Shown piece by piece: positions 1 to 8,696 of a stretch of 30,669 nt of DNA (positions within the stretch are counted from its first letter, which is position 1; the number at the start of each line of letters is the position of its first letter). The translations under genes were made by a program, and so were the position numbers. This stretch comes from Dyella_B sp966430775 (lineage in GTDB: Bacteria; Pseudomonadota; Gammaproteobacteria; Xanthomonadales; Rhodanobacteraceae). The DNA is taken from NCBI GenBank assembly GCA_966430775.1, contig CBJMMB010000037.1:1-30669 (forward strand), given 5' to 3'. Under the pieces are notes generated by a model, which saw only the letters and a list, made by a program, of their open reading frames with translations, ran no database searches and had not been told where the DNA came from.

Positions 1-95
1 ATGGTGACGATGACGATGCGCTCGTGCAGGACATCGGCATCGTGCTGGATTGTTTCTACAGCGCCTACCTTGAAACCCGAGGAGAACCCTCATGA
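1..95 (+). CDS. C-terminal end of probable chromate-resistance protein ChrB (partial)
   Basis: An open frame enters from the left edge (codons from base 3) and stops at TGA 93-95. The last 30 residues read GDDDDALVQDIGIVLDCFYS followed by AYLETRGEPS. A DDDAL motif followed by an aromatic-rich helix resembles the C-terminus of ChrB-type proteins, where a 'DDD.LL...FYDALY' pattern is usual. The stop overlaps the next start as ATGA (92-95), so the gene is translationally coupled to the DUF1259 gene and then to chrA. ChrB is known as a chromate-sensing regulator or accessory protein of chromate-resistance operons. The ChrB call rests on about 30 residues plus context and could be wrong; that a coding sequence ends here is well supported. 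Confidence 0.55.
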   Translation, partial: GDDDDALVQDIGIVLDCFYSAYLETRGEPS

Positions 96-1021
96 CGATA
101 TCCATGTTTTCGATCCGTACGCGCCGATGTGGCTTGCTGCTGTTGGCGATGGGTTTGCTGGGCGCTGCGCTGTCGGTCGGCGCCACCGCGCTCGATCCCG
201 CGGTTATCGGCAAGGCGGCCGGCACCACCGCCAAGGCGCAGCCGGACGGCGCCGTCAAAATCGGCTGGATGCGCACCGATGTCGGCGTCACTGTGGACGG
301 CATGCATCTTTCGCCGGCCGCGGGCCTCGGTTCATGGGCTGCATTCACGCCGATGGGCAACAACGCGATGGTGATGGGCGACACGGTGGTGTTCCAGGAT
401 GAAGTGGACGCGGCCATGGATGCCGCCTTTGCGCACGGGCTCAACGTCACTGCGCTGCATAACCATTTCTTCTACGACCAGCCGAAGGTGTACTTCATGC
501 ACATCGGTGGCGATGGTTCGCCCGAACAACTGGCGGCGGGCGTGAAGGCGGTATGGGATGCGATCAAGGCCGTGCGCGCTGCGCATGCTCAACCTGCCGA
601 TGGCTTTGGCGGCAAGACGCCGACGGCTGGCGCGCTGGATGCGCAAGCCATTGCCAAACTGATCAGCCATCCGGCGCCGGTAACGGACGGCGTGGCCAAA
701 GTCACTATCGGCATACAAGGGAAGATGCATGGCCAGACCATCGGCACGTCCGCGGGGCTTACCACCTGGGCGGCATTCAGCGGCAGCGACGACTGGGCGG
801 CGATCGATGGCGACTTCATCATGCGCGGCGAGGAAGTGCGTCCGGTGTTGATGGCCTTGCGCAAGGCCGGCATCCATGTCGTGGCGTTGCACAACCACAT
901 GATCGGCGAAAGCCCGAATCTCTATTTCACCCATTTCTGGGGCAAGGGGAGCGCCGCCGACCTGGCGCGTGGTTTTCGCGCCGCGCTCGATGCGCAAGCC
1001 AACAGCGGGCCGCCCAAATAA
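92..1021 (+). CDS. Exported DUF1259 (LppY/LpqO family) protein
   Basis: 309 residues with an N-terminal signal peptide (hydrophobic residues about 14-30, small residues near 30-33). The mature part holds two copies of one domain. The first is about residues 36-165, with ALHNHFFYDQPKVYFMHIGG near 120-140. The second is about 185-305, with ALHNHMIGE and LYFTHFWGKG. The repeated HNH and FxHxxG motifs are the hallmark of the LppY/LpqO (DUF1259) family, whose biochemical role is unknown; the clustered histidines suggest metal binding (inference). The start overlaps the upstream stop (ATGA) and its TAA overlaps the chrA start (TAATG), so the three genes form one operon. The context points to a periplasmic accessory role in chromate resistance. 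Confidence 0.85.
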   Translation: MTISMFSIRTRRCGLLLLAMGLLGAALSVGATALDPAVIGKAAGTTAKAQPDGAVKIGWMRTDVGVTVDGMHLSPAAGLGSWAAFTPMGNNAMVMGDTVVFQDEVDAAMDAAFAHGLNVTALHNHFFYDQPKVYFMHIGGDGSPEQLAAGVKAVWDAIKAVRAAHAQPADGFGGKTPTAGALDAQAIAKLISHPAPVTDGVAKVTIGIQGKMHGQTIGTSAGLTTWAAFSGSDDWAAIDGDFIMRGEEVRPVLMALRKAGIHVVALHNHMIGESPNLYFTHFWGKGSAADLARGFRAALDAQANSGPPK

Positions 1022-2418
1022 TGGCGACAACGACGAAGCACGTGGCGATCAGCAATGACGGCAGCAGCGATGGTGTCGTCGGCAGACCGTCGCTGCGTGA
1101 AGCCACCCGGGTCTGGATGAAAATCGGCCTGCTCAGTTTCGGCGGGCCGGCTGGGCAGATCGCGGTGATGCATCGGGAACTGGTGGAGCGGCACAAGTGG
1201 ATCAGCGACGTGCGCTTTTTGCACGCGCTCAACTACTGCATGTTGCTGCCGGGGCCTGAAGCGACGCAGCTGGCCATCTATGTCGGCTGGATGCTGCATC
1301 GGACCATCGGTGGGCTAATCGCCGGCATTCTGTTCGTGCTGCCGGGTTTCGTTACGATCCTGGCGTTGAGCATCATCTACGCGTTGTACGGACACGTGCC
1401 TTTGATCGTAGCGGTGTTCTTCGGACTGAAAGCGGCCGTGCTCGCCGTGGTGGTGGAAGCCGTGCTGCGCATCGGACGCAGGGCGTTGAAGAACCGCCTT
1501 ATGGTGGGCATCGCGGGGCTCGCCTTTATCGCCATCTATATCTTCAAGCTGCCGTTTCCGTGGATCGTGATCAGTGCCGCGGTGCTGGGCATCGTTGGGC
1601 GGTGGCGCTTGCCGCGCTATTTCCCCGCGCCCGCATCCGGCAGCACGGATGCCTCATCGGCGTACGTGATCGATCGGCTGATCGGGCAGGGGCAGCTTCA
1701 GCACACCCGGCCATCCGCGCGCCGCGCCGTGCGCATCACGCTGATGTGGCTGGTCATCTGGCTGGCGCCGGTGATGCTGGCCATCGGCGCATTCGGTTTG
1801 CACAGCGTGCTGGCGCAGCAGGGCATTTTCTTTTCGCAAACCGCCGTGGTGACGTTCGGCGGCGCGTACGCAGTGCTGGCATATGTGGCGCAGCGTGCGG
1901 TCGAACATTTCCACTGGATCACGCCCGGGCAGATGCTCGATGGCCTCGCATTGGCGGAAACCACGCCCGGGCCGCTGATCATGGTGTTGCAATTTGTCGC
2001 CTTTATTGGCGCATTCCATCATGAAACGGCCTTGTCGCCGTTGTGGGCCGGCGTCGGCGGTTCAGTCCTTACCACCTGGGTGACGTTCGCGCCGTGCTTC
2101 CTATGGATCTTTCTTGGCGCGCCGTATGTGGAAGCGCTGCGCAACAATCACACGCTCAATGCCGCGTTATCAGCGGTGACGGCGGCGATCGTGGGTGTGA
2201 TTCTCAATCTTTCCGTGTGGTTCACCTTGCATACGCTGTTCGCGAAGGTTTATCGCGCAGGGTTTTTGTCGATCGAGATTCCGCAATGGAGTACGGTGAA
2301 TCCGTTGGCGCTTGTGCTTGCGGTGGTCGCGTTGCTGGCGATGTTGCGTTGGAAAGTCGGTATGGGTTGGGTGTTGTTTGGTAGCGGCCTGGTGAGTGCG
2401 TTGTACGCGGTCCTGTAG
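1021..2418 (+). CDS. chrA: Chromate transporter ChrA
   Basis: 465-residue inner-membrane protein of the CHR superfamily, two-domain (long-chain) type, expected to export chromate. The first half carries FGGPAGQIA (residues 40-48) and PGPEATQLAIYVGW. The second half repeats the pattern with FGGAYAVLAYVAQ (from residue 279) and ETTPGPLIMVLQFVAF. About ten hydrophobic segments are visible, with a soluble linker near residues 205-235. The start was set at ATG 1021, which overlaps the preceding TAA; a longer in-frame opening from 553 only shadows the DUF1259 gene. The length is normal for bacterial ChrA. The stop lies next to a copy of a dispersed repeat. Confidence 0.93.
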   Translation: MATTTKHVAISNDGSSDGVVGRPSLREATRVWMKIGLLSFGGPAGQIAVMHRELVERHKWISDVRFLHALNYCMLLPGPEATQLAIYVGWMLHRTIGGLIAGILFVLPGFVTILALSIIYALYGHVPLIVAVFFGLKAAVLAVVVEAVLRIGRRALKNRLMVGIAGLAFIAIYIFKLPFPWIVISAAVLGIVGRWRLPRYFPAPASGSTDASSAYVIDRLIGQGQLQHTRPSARRAVRITLMWLVIWLAPVMLAIGAFGLHSVLAQQGIFFSQTAVVTFGGAYAVLAYVAQRAVEHFHWITPGQMLDGLALAETTPGPLIMVLQFVAFIGAFHHETALSPLWAGVGGSVLTTWVTFAPCFLWIFLGAPYVEALRNNHTLNAALSAVTAAIVGVILNLSVWFTLHTLFAKVYRAGFLSIEIPQWSTVNPLALVLAVVALLAMLRWKVGMGWVLFGSGLVSALYAVL

Positions 2419-2443
2419 CCCAGCGTTGCATGTGGATATCAAT

Positions 2444-2477
2444 GCTGGGGTTCGGCGTTGCCTCAGCCCAGCCTACG
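2444..2477 (-). repeat. Dispersed 34-bp repeat, copy A (inverted relative to copy B)
   Basis: Read on the minus strand this is CGTAGG-C-TGGGCTGAGGCAACGCCGAACCCCAGC. It matches the plus-strand sequence at 3557-3590 except for two transitions. The two copies lie in opposite orientation on either side of the GH43 gene. The sequence right after the chrA stop (TAGCCCAGCG) extends the same repeat style. It probably belongs to the REP-like families of Xanthomonadales. Confidence 0.8.
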
Positions 2478-2560
2478 GGAAGTGCTCGTTTCTGACGGCA
2501 CTTGCGTATTAATCCTACAATATGGTTGCATCGCGTTTTGCTTGATTTGGGATCAACGTG

Positions 2561-3544
2561 ATGCGTCGCGCCATCAATCCTGCTTTGTTCGCCGCAATGA
2601 CCATGCTCGGCATGATTCACATCGCCGGCGCAGCAACGTCCGCACACCTCGAAGGTCCCTTGCTGCCTTCAGGCGCGGATCCATGGGTGACGCAACGCAA
2701 CGGCGTCTACTACTACACCAGCACGGAACGCGATCGCATTTCGCTACGCAAGACCACGGACATGGCGCGACTTGCCGATGCGCAGCCGGTGGTGGTGTGG
2801 CGCGCTCCGGCAAGCGGGCCCAATTCCACCTCGGTGTGGGCACCGGAGCTGCATCACCTGGACGGCAAGTGGTATCTGTATTATTCCGCCGCCGACAAGG
2901 CCCATGACGATGATGCGCATCGGCATGTCTTCGTGCTGGAAAATGCTTCGTCCGATCCCACGCAAGGTACGTGGCTCGACAAGGGCGTGCTGAAGACGCA
3001 CCGCAACGGCATCGACGGCACCGTGTTCGATCACGCCGGCAAACGCTATTTCGTCTATTCCGCCTACGTGGCCGATCACAGCGACCTGATCATTGCGCCG
3101 ATGCCCACGCCATGGACCCTGGGCGAGCCGCAAGTGGACATCGCCCATCCCACCTATGGCTGGGAAATGCAGGGTGGCCGCAAAATCATGGAAGCGCCGG
3201 AATTCCTGCAAGGGCCACGCGGTACGGTGTTCCTTACCTATTCGGCGAGCGCATGCTGGTCGGATGGTTATGCGCTGGGACTGTTGCAAGCCGATGCCCT
3301 TGCGGATCTGCTCGATCCTGCAGCGTGGCGCAAATCACCGGAGCCCGTGCTCACCAGTTCGGCGAAGCTCGGCATTTACGCGCCCGGGCACAATGGCTTC
3401 TTCAAGACCGCCGATGGGCAGGACTGGATCATCTTTCACGCCAACGGCGGCCCGGGTTGGAAATGCACGCCGCGCCGCGCGCCCTATATCAAGCCGTTTC
3501 ATTGGGATGCGCAGGGACGCCCGGTTTTTATGGACGGTGCATAG
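2561..3544 (+). CDS. Secreted glycoside hydrolase family 43-type protein
   Basis: 327 residues with a signal peptide (hydrophobic about 7-24, AGAA end). The single five-bladed propeller domain shows the GH43 catalytic triad: D40 in SGADPWV (general base), D152 in GIDGTVF (pKa modulator) and E211 in IMEAPEF (general acid). Further hallmarks are VWAPELHHLDGKWYLYYS (about 92-109) and YAPGHNGF with H277. Family members hydrolyse arabinan, arabinoxylan or xylo-oligosaccharides; the substrate cannot be told from sequence alone. There is no C-terminal beta-sandwich. ATG 2561 was chosen because GGGAT (2549-2553) is well spaced for it; an in-frame GTG sits at 2558. It is a single gene between inverted repeats and is not obviously part of a polysaccharide locus. 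Confidence 0.85.
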   Translation: MRRAINPALFAAMTMLGMIHIAGAATSAHLEGPLLPSGADPWVTQRNGVYYYTSTERDRISLRKTTDMARLADAQPVVVWRAPASGPNSTSVWAPELHHLDGKWYLYYSAADKAHDDDAHRHVFVLENASSDPTQGTWLDKGVLKTHRNGIDGTVFDHAGKRYFVYSAYVADHSDLIIAPMPTPWTLGEPQVDIAHPTYGWEMQGGRKIMEAPEFLQGPRGTVFLTYSASACWSDGYALGLLQADALADLLDPAAWRKSPEPVLTSSAKLGIYAPGHNGFFKTADGQDWIIFHANGGPGWKCTPRRAPYIKPFHWDAQGRPVFMDGA

Positions 3545-3556
3545 CAGGAAACCACT

Positions 3557-3590
3557 CGTAGGTTGGGCTGAGGCAACGCCGAACCCCAAC
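3557..3590 (+). repeat. Dispersed 34-bp repeat, copy B
   Basis: Starts 12 bp after the GH43 stop and is the inverted partner of the copy at 2444-2477. It is a non-coding spacer between the GH43 gene and the ABC exporter. Confidence 0.8.
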
Positions 3591-3693
3591 GTCGGAATAT
3601 GCATGCGCTCAGCCAAACACACGGATAGCAGGACAACTAAGGCCAAACAGAGCGTAAACTCCGCCGACATGTGACTCACCACCCAGGGATGCG

Positions 3694-4641
3694 ATGAACG
3701 AGCAGGCCACTTCAGCGCCTTACGCGATTTCGGTGCGGGGCGTCAGCAAGACCTACAAGGGCGGCTTCCAGGCATTGAAGTCGATCGATCTGGATATCCG
3801 GCGCGGCGAAATCTTCGCCCTGCTTGGCCCCAACGGCGCCGGCAAGACCACGCTGATCAGCATCATCTGCGGCATCGTCAGAGCCAGCGGCGGCACGGTC
3901 ACCGCCGACGGGCACGACGTGGTGCGCGATTACCGCGCCACGCGCACCAGGATCGGCCTGGTGCCGCAGGAATTGTCGACCGATGCGTTCGAAACGGTGT
4001 GGGCGTCGGTGCGATTCAGCCGCGGCTTGTTCGGCCGCCAACGCGACGACAAGCACATCGAGAAAGTGCTGCGCGATCTATCGCTGTGGGACAAGAAAGA
4101 TTCCAAGATCATGACCTTGTCCGGCGGCATGAAGCGTCGCGTGCTGATCGCCAAGGCGCTGGCGCACGAGCCGAGCATCCTGTTCCTGGACGAACCTACG
4201 GCGGGCGTGGACGTGGAGCTTCGGCACGATATGTGGCGCATGGTGCGCCGCCTGCGCGAGACCGGCGTCACCGTGATTCTCACCACGCATTACATCGACG
4301 AGGCCGAAGAGATGGCCGATCGCGTGGGCGTGATCACCGGCGGCGAATTGATCCTTGTCGAAGACAAGCACGTGCTGATGCGCAAGCTCGGAAAGAAGCA
4401 ACTGACCATCAGCCTGCAAAGTCCCATGCAGGTGCTGCCCGAAGGCCTGGACGGCTACACGCTGGAGCTTTCCGGCGACGGCAACACGCTTACCTACACC
4501 TTTGATGCGCAGAGCGACGACACCGGCATCGCCGCGTTGCTGCGCAAACTGGGTGACCGAGGTGTCGACTTCAAGGATCTGCACACCGAGGAGAGTTCGC
4601 TCGAAGACATCTTCGTGAGCCTGGTACGGAGGACGCCATGA
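3694..4641 (+). CDS. ABC-2 type exporter, ATP-binding protein
   Basis: 315-residue ATPase of the DrrA/NodI/CcmA class, energising the membrane partner encoded immediately downstream. Walker A is GPNGAGKTT (residues 45-53), the Q-loop is VPQE (about 90-93), the signature is LSGGM (142-146), Walker B is ILFLDEPTAG (about 162-171), and the switch histidine is in TTHYIDEAEE. A C-terminal extension of about 90 residues is typical of drug and polysaccharide ABC-2 ATPases. AGGGA at 3685-3689 supports ATG 3694. The stop overlaps the permease start (ATGA, 4638-4641), showing translational coupling. The transported substrate cannot be deduced. Confidence 0.93.
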   Translation: MNEQATSAPYAISVRGVSKTYKGGFQALKSIDLDIRRGEIFALLGPNGAGKTTLISIICGIVRASGGTVTADGHDVVRDYRATRTRIGLVPQELSTDAFETVWASVRFSRGLFGRQRDDKHIEKVLRDLSLWDKKDSKIMTLSGGMKRRVLIAKALAHEPSILFLDEPTAGVDVELRHDMWRMVRRLRETGVTVILTTHYIDEAEEMADRVGVITGGELILVEDKHVLMRKLGKKQLTISLQSPMQVLPEGLDGYTLELSGDGNTLTYTFDAQSDDTGIAALLRKLGDRGVDFKDLHTEESSLEDIFVSLVRRTP

Positions 4642-5399
4642 ACATTCCCGCGATTCGCGCCATTTATCGCTTCGAAATGGCCCGCACCTTCCGCACGCTG
4701 ATGCAGAGCATCTTCTCGCCGGTGCTGTCGACATCGCTGTACTTCATCGTGTTCGGCACCGCGATCGGTTCGCGCATGGGACACATCGGCGGCACCAGCT
4801 ATGGCGCCTTCATCATTCCCGGATTGATCATGCTGTCGCTGCTCAACGAAAGCATTTCCAACGCCTCGTTCGGCATCTACCTGCCCAAATGGTCCGGCAC
4901 CATCTATGAATTGCTGTCCGCACCGGTATCGCCGCTCGAAGCGGTGCTTGGCTATGTGGGCGCGGCGGCGACCAAGTCGGTGATGCTGGGTCTGCTTATT
5001 CTGGTCACCGCGCGTTTCTTCGTGCCGTATACCATCCTGCATCCGCTGTGGATGATCGCCTTCCTGCTGTTGACGGCGGTGACCTTCAGTTCGTTCGGTT
5101 TCATCATCGGGCTATGGGCCGACGATTTTCAGAAGCTGCAAGTGATTCCGCTGATGGTGGTGACGCCGCTGACGTTTCTCGGCGGCGCCTTCTATTCGAT
5201 CAACATGCTGCCGCCTTTGTGGCAAAAGATCGCGCTGTTCAATCCGGTGGTATATCTCATCAGCGGATTTCGCTGGAGCTTCTACGGCCAGTCCGACGTC
5301 AATGTGGTATTGAGTGCGGCAATGACGGGGTCTTTTCTGCTGCTGTGCGCCGTGGGGACTGGCTGGATTTTCCGTACCGGCTACAAGCTGCGTTCTTAG
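4638..5399 (+). CDS. ABC-2 type exporter, permease
   Basis: 253 residues with six predicted membrane segments, in the ABC-2 membrane family (DrrB/NodJ/YadH-like). Visible family traits are FGTAIGSRMG after the first membrane helix, PGLIMLSLLNES, the coupling segment YELLSAPVSPLEAVLGYVGA, and PLTFLGGAFYSINMLPPLWQ followed by FNPVVYLISGFRW near the C-terminus. It forms an exporter with the ATPase whose gene overlaps its start by four bases. The substrate is unknown. It ends 45 bp before the stop of a convergent gene, with a hairpin in between. Confidence 0.93.
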   Translation: MNIPAIRAIYRFEMARTFRTLMQSIFSPVLSTSLYFIVFGTAIGSRMGHIGGTSYGAFIIPGLIMLSLLNESISNASFGIYLPKWSGTIYELLSAPVSPLEAVLGYVGAAATKSVMLGLLILVTARFFVPYTILHPLWMIAFLLLTAVTFSSFGFIIGLWADDFQKLQVIPLMVVTPLTFLGGAFYSINMLPPLWQKIALFNPVVYLISGFRWSFYGQSDVNVVLSAAMTGSFLLLCAVGTGWIFRTGYKLRS

Positions 5400-5404
5400 T
5401 GGTT

Positions 5405-5432
5405 CGTCGCCCCTGCGAAAACCGGGGCGACG
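5405..5432. terminator. Hairpin between convergent genes (likely bidirectional terminator)
   Basis: A perfect 9-bp inverted repeat CGTCGCCCC / GGGGCGACG with a 10-nt loop lies between the ABC permease stop and the stop of the convergent propeller gene. There is no clear U-tract, so it may instead be a dispersed hairpin repeat doing double duty. Confidence 0.6.
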
Positions 5433-5444
5433 ATGCGGGAGGGG

Positions 5445-6599
5445 CTACGGTTCCCACCACGCCCCTTCATCCGCCGTGCCGTTACTTGCCACCGTGGTAA
5501 TGGCCTGCGTCGCCAGATCAAGAACGTGCACCGACGCATACTGGCCCGCATTCGCGCCCTGGATGATATAGCGCGTGCGGTTGAGCAGGATCTGCGTATC
5601 GTCCTCGGACCACTGCACCGGATAGTAATAATCGAAAGCGACCGGATGCGTGGTGAGCTGGCGAACATGGCTGCCATCGGCGCGCATCGCAAACACGGCG
5701 CCAAACGTGCCGTAGCTGGAGCCAGGCACATTCACGTTCTGCGCGAACGCCACATAGCGGCCGTCGCGCGACCAGGTGGGCGAGGTGCCATACAGCGTGC
5801 CGAATTCCGAACCAACAGACTTGCCGGTAGTGAAGTCCACCACTTCCATCGCGGAGGTGGCATCCCACGCATAAACGCCATGTGTGCCGTCCGGCGAAAT
5901 CGCCAGATGCGCAACGTCACCGATGGTCAGGTGCGAAACGCGCGTGGCTTTGCCTGTCGCGACATCCACTTTGTAGTAGTCGGAATAGACGGGCGGATTG
6001 ACGCCTTCCGTGCCGTAGTAATGAAGCTCGACAAACAATTGCCGGCCGTCGAGCGACCACTGTGGCGCCTGGAACACCGCATCGGTAATGCCTGAGCAAA
6101 ACAGCACGTGCTGATGTTCGCCATTGGACTGCACCGTGGCCAGGCACTGGTTGGTGTCCACGCCGCCTTCGATATAGGCGATCCAGCCGGTGGGCCCCCA
6201 CACCGGAAGCTGGTGACGGCTTTTGCCAAGGGTAATCTGCCGGACATTGCCGCCATTGCGATCCATGCGGTAAATCTGCGATTCGGTAAACCAGTTCGCC
6301 GTGGTGACGCGCTCAAACACGACGGCGCGACCGTGCGGCGACCAGCGCGCTCCCAGATCGAGCGTGCCTAAGGTCAGTGGCGCGAGCTTGGCGTTCATTC
6401 CTCCGCTGGCCGATGCGCGATACAGCGCGGTGCCGTTGGGGCTATCGGAAGCGTCGACGTGCGTTTGTGAATAAAGCACCGAACCGTCTGGCGCCTGTTC
6501 GGCTGCTTGGCTACCCGATGCATACGCGGCCACGATGGCAGCGGCAAAAACGAAAGACGACGTCGCTGCGAAGCGACGCACTAGCTGCGCTACTTTCAT
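5445..6599 (-). CDS. Exported TolB-like (PD40/WD40-type) beta-propeller protein
   Basis: 384 residues with a signal peptide (about residues 8-30, ASGSQAAEQ near the cleavage region). The mature protein shows repeated blades of the PD40/TolB type: ARWSPHGRAVVFE, PQWSLDGRQLFVE, LAISPDGTHGVYAW, PTWSRDGRYVAFAQ and VQWSEDDTQILLN. Such propellers usually act in protein-protein contacts in the periplasm. No peptidase domain follows, so this is not a full DPP-like peptidase. The start at 6599 was chosen because GAGGTA stands just upstream on the minus strand and the signal peptide begins there; the frame is open further upstream but without coding character. No specific partner is suggested by the neighbours. 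Confidence 0.8.
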   Translation of the reverse strand: MKVAQLVRRFAATSSFVFAAAIVAAYASGSQAAEQAPDGSVLYSQTHVDASDSPNGTALYRASASGGMNAKLAPLTLGTLDLGARWSPHGRAVVFERVTTANWFTESQIYRMDRNGGNVRQITLGKSRHQLPVWGPTGWIAYIEGGVDTNQCLATVQSNGEHQHVLFCSGITDAVFQAPQWSLDGRQLFVELHYYGTEGVNPPVYSDYYKVDVATGKATRVSHLTIGDVAHLAISPDGTHGVYAWDATSAMEVVDFTTGKSVGSEFGTLYGTSPTWSRDGRYVAFAQNVNVPGSSYGTFGAVFAMRADGSHVRQLTTHPVAFDYYYPVQWSEDDTQILLNRTRYIIQGANAGQYASVHVLDLATQAITTVASNGTADEGAWWEP

Positions 6600-6747
6600 A
6601 CGGTTTACCTCGATGATCCCCTGACTACTGAAGTCCCCTGTGCAATGGATGCTAGGCGGGGAAGTGTGAAGCTTGAGAAAAAATGCGCACGCTATTAACA
6701 CACGACGTGGTGCATCTTCACGCATGTGCATTTTCACATTTGAGGGT

Positions 6748-6838
6748 GCGTAGGCTGGGTTAGCGCAGCGTAACCCAGCGTGTTTAAGCGAATCGTTGGG
6801 TTATCCCCGGATCAAGTCCGGGGTAACCCAACCTACGC
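6748..6838. repeat. Composite palindromic repeat (two nested hairpins)
   Basis: An outer inverted repeat GCGTAGG (6748-6754) / CCTACGC (6832-6838) encloses two hairpins. One is GCTGGGTTA (6754-6762) / TAACCCAGC (6771-6779). The other is 6795-6811 with 6817-6832, a stem of about 16 bp with one bulged base and a TCAAG loop. This resembles a REP/BIME-type element. Its right arm overlaps the stop codon of the MFS gene (6833-6835), and it probably also works as a transcription terminator for that gene. Confidence 0.8.
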
Positions 6839-8419
6839 AGCATTTCGCTTCGTTTGTTTCCCTTCAATAAAAATCCATGCACTGATTGCGCTCAATAACG
6901 CAAGCGCCGCTGAAATCACCATCACCCAACGAAAGCCATCAACGAACGACACGTTCACTGCATGCTTCACCGCCGCCACGGTCGCTTTGGGATAATCGTT
7001 CGGCACCACCATGCCTGCGAGCTTCTGGCGTTGTGACTCAACATCGGAAACAAGTTTCGCCGGCGCATGCAACTGCCCAAGCTGGCGATCCAGCGTCGCA
7101 TTGAAAGCTAGGGTCAACACAAAACCGAACAACGCGATCGCCAGCAACGCGGCGGTGCGCGATACCGCGTTGTTGATACCCGATGCGGTGCCCGCCAGTT
7201 CCTTGCCCACCGCATTCATTACCGTGGTGGTCAACGGCGCCACCGTCACGCTCATGCCAAGCCCGAGAATGCAAATGGCCGGAAAGAATGCGCTCCAGTA
7301 ACGGCTTTCGCTGGAAGGCAGCGCGAGCATGGCGAATCCAACGGCTGCGATCACCGGTCCCACCATCAACGGAAGCTTGGATCCGAAGCGTTCGACCAGT
7401 CCGCCCGCCCAGCGCGACAATACGAACATGATCACGATAAACGGCAACAAGGCAGCGCCCGCCACGGTGGCGCCATAACCTTGCACCTGGATCAGGTTCA
7501 ACGGCAGAAAGAACAAGCTGCCACCCAGCGCTGCATACAGCAGCAAGGTAAGCAGGTTCGCGCCGGTGAAATTGCGCTCGCGAAAAAGCTTCAAGGGCAA
7601 CATGGGCGATGCGACACGCATCTCGGCGCGCACGAATGCCAGCAGTGCGAGTACGCCGACGACGATCGCCACCCAGATCGGCGTGGCCGTCCAGCCGCGC
7701 GTGGGCGCTTCGATAAATGCAAATACCAGTCCGGCCAAACCGATCGTCACCAGGCTAGCGCCAGGCACGTCGATGGAACCGGCATCCGTTCCCTTGCTCT
7801 CCGGCACCTTCGCCGCGCATATCGCCAACAGCACGGCACCGATCGGCGCATTGACCAGAAAGGCCCATATCCACGAGTAGTGCTCGACCAGAAAGCCGCC
7901 CATGACCGGCCCGACCGCCGCGGTGATGCCGCTGAAGGCCGACCATGTGCCAATGGCGGCGCCGCGTTCGGCGGGTGGAAACGTCGCACTGATCAAGGCC
8001 AGGCTGCCCGGCACCAGCAACGCTGCGCCTATGCCTTGCACGGCACGTGCGGCGATCAGCGGTTCCACTGTTCCCGACAACGCGCACGCGATGGAAGCCA
8101 GCGTGAACAACCCCGTGCCGAACATGAAGACGCGCTTGCGCCCGAAACGATCGCCCAACACGCCGCCCACCAGCAGCAGCGAGGCAAGAAACAGCGCATA
8201 CGATTCCACGATCCACTGCGCATTCGCCGTCGTGGCGTTCATCTCATGCTGGATCGCCGGCAGCGCGACATTGACTACCGTGCCGTCGATAAAGGCGAGG
8301 CTGGAACCAAGAATCGCCGCCACCAGCGTCCAGCGCCGCGAAGGCGCCGAACAGCGTGCCGCTGCTGCTCCGCTCAGGATGACACCTTCCTCACAGGGAG
8401 GTTTTCCGATCTGGCTCAT
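6833..8419 (-). CDS. MFS multidrug exporter, DHA2 (EmrB/QacA) family
   Basis: 528-residue inner-membrane proton/drug antiporter with 14 predicted membrane helices. Diagnostic motifs are LAFIDGTVVNVALPAI in TM1 (motif D1), GDRFGRKRVF in the loop after TM2 (motif A), RAVQGIGAALLVPGSLALI (motif B), and GPVMGGFLVEHYSWIWAFLVNAPIG in TM5 (motif C). Members export hydrophobic drugs and dyes; the substrate here is unknown. The first ~28 residues form a cytoplasmic, alanine-rich leader, so an internal start is possible, but GGCGGA precedes the chosen ATG at 8419. No membrane-fusion partner or regulator gene is adjacent. The last codons and the stop lie in a palindromic repeat. Confidence 0.92.
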   Translation of the reverse strand: MSQIGKPPCEEGVILSGAAAARCSAPSRRWTLVAAILGSSLAFIDGTVVNVALPAIQHEMNATTANAQWIVESYALFLASLLLVGGVLGDRFGRKRVFMFGTGLFTLASIACALSGTVEPLIAARAVQGIGAALLVPGSLALISATFPPAERGAAIGTWSAFSGITAAVGPVMGGFLVEHYSWIWAFLVNAPIGAVLLAICAAKVPESKGTDAGSIDVPGASLVTIGLAGLVFAFIEAPTRGWTATPIWVAIVVGVLALLAFVRAEMRVASPMLPLKLFRERNFTGANLLTLLLYAALGGSLFFLPLNLIQVQGYGATVAGAALLPFIVIMFVLSRWAGGLVERFGSKLPLMVGPVIAAVGFAMLALPSSESRYWSAFFPAICILGLGMSVTVAPLTTTVMNAVGKELAGTASGINNAVSRTAALLAIALFGFVLTLAFNATLDRQLGQLHAPAKLVSDVESQRQKLAGMVVPNDYPKATVAAVKHAVNVSFVDGFRWVMVISAALALLSAISAWIFIEGKQTKRNAA

Positions 8420-8615
8420 CAGGTCCGCCGGAAACGCGATTTGGCGGAGCTTACTCCGCTATGGATGAAGGTGGGCGGGGCGACTTGTTTTCGAAAGTTT
8501 TTCTTGCCGTACCGTCATTCCGGCGAAAACCCATTGCTGCGCGGGGAAAATAAGGCTCTTCAAAAAAAATGCGCGGCGCGCGGCAATTTTTCCAGAAAAT
8601 TCAACGCTACCGAAC

Positions 8616-8643
8616 CGTCATCCCAGCTTCCGCTGGGATGACG
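8616..8643. repeat. Dispersed hairpin repeat
   Basis: A perfect 12-bp stem CGTCATCCCAGC / GCTGGGATGACG with loop TTCC. It belongs to the same family as the GTCATTCCGGC units nearby. Confidence 0.8.
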
Positions 8644-8696
8644 AACGTTTTAGCCATTTTGCAAGACGTGCAGGGACTTTCCCCCGACAGCAGTGG

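Noticed and set aside
553..1020. In-frame N-terminal extension of ChrA
   Set aside because: It lies entirely within the DUF1259 gene in another frame; ATG 1021 gives the normal ChrA N-terminus.
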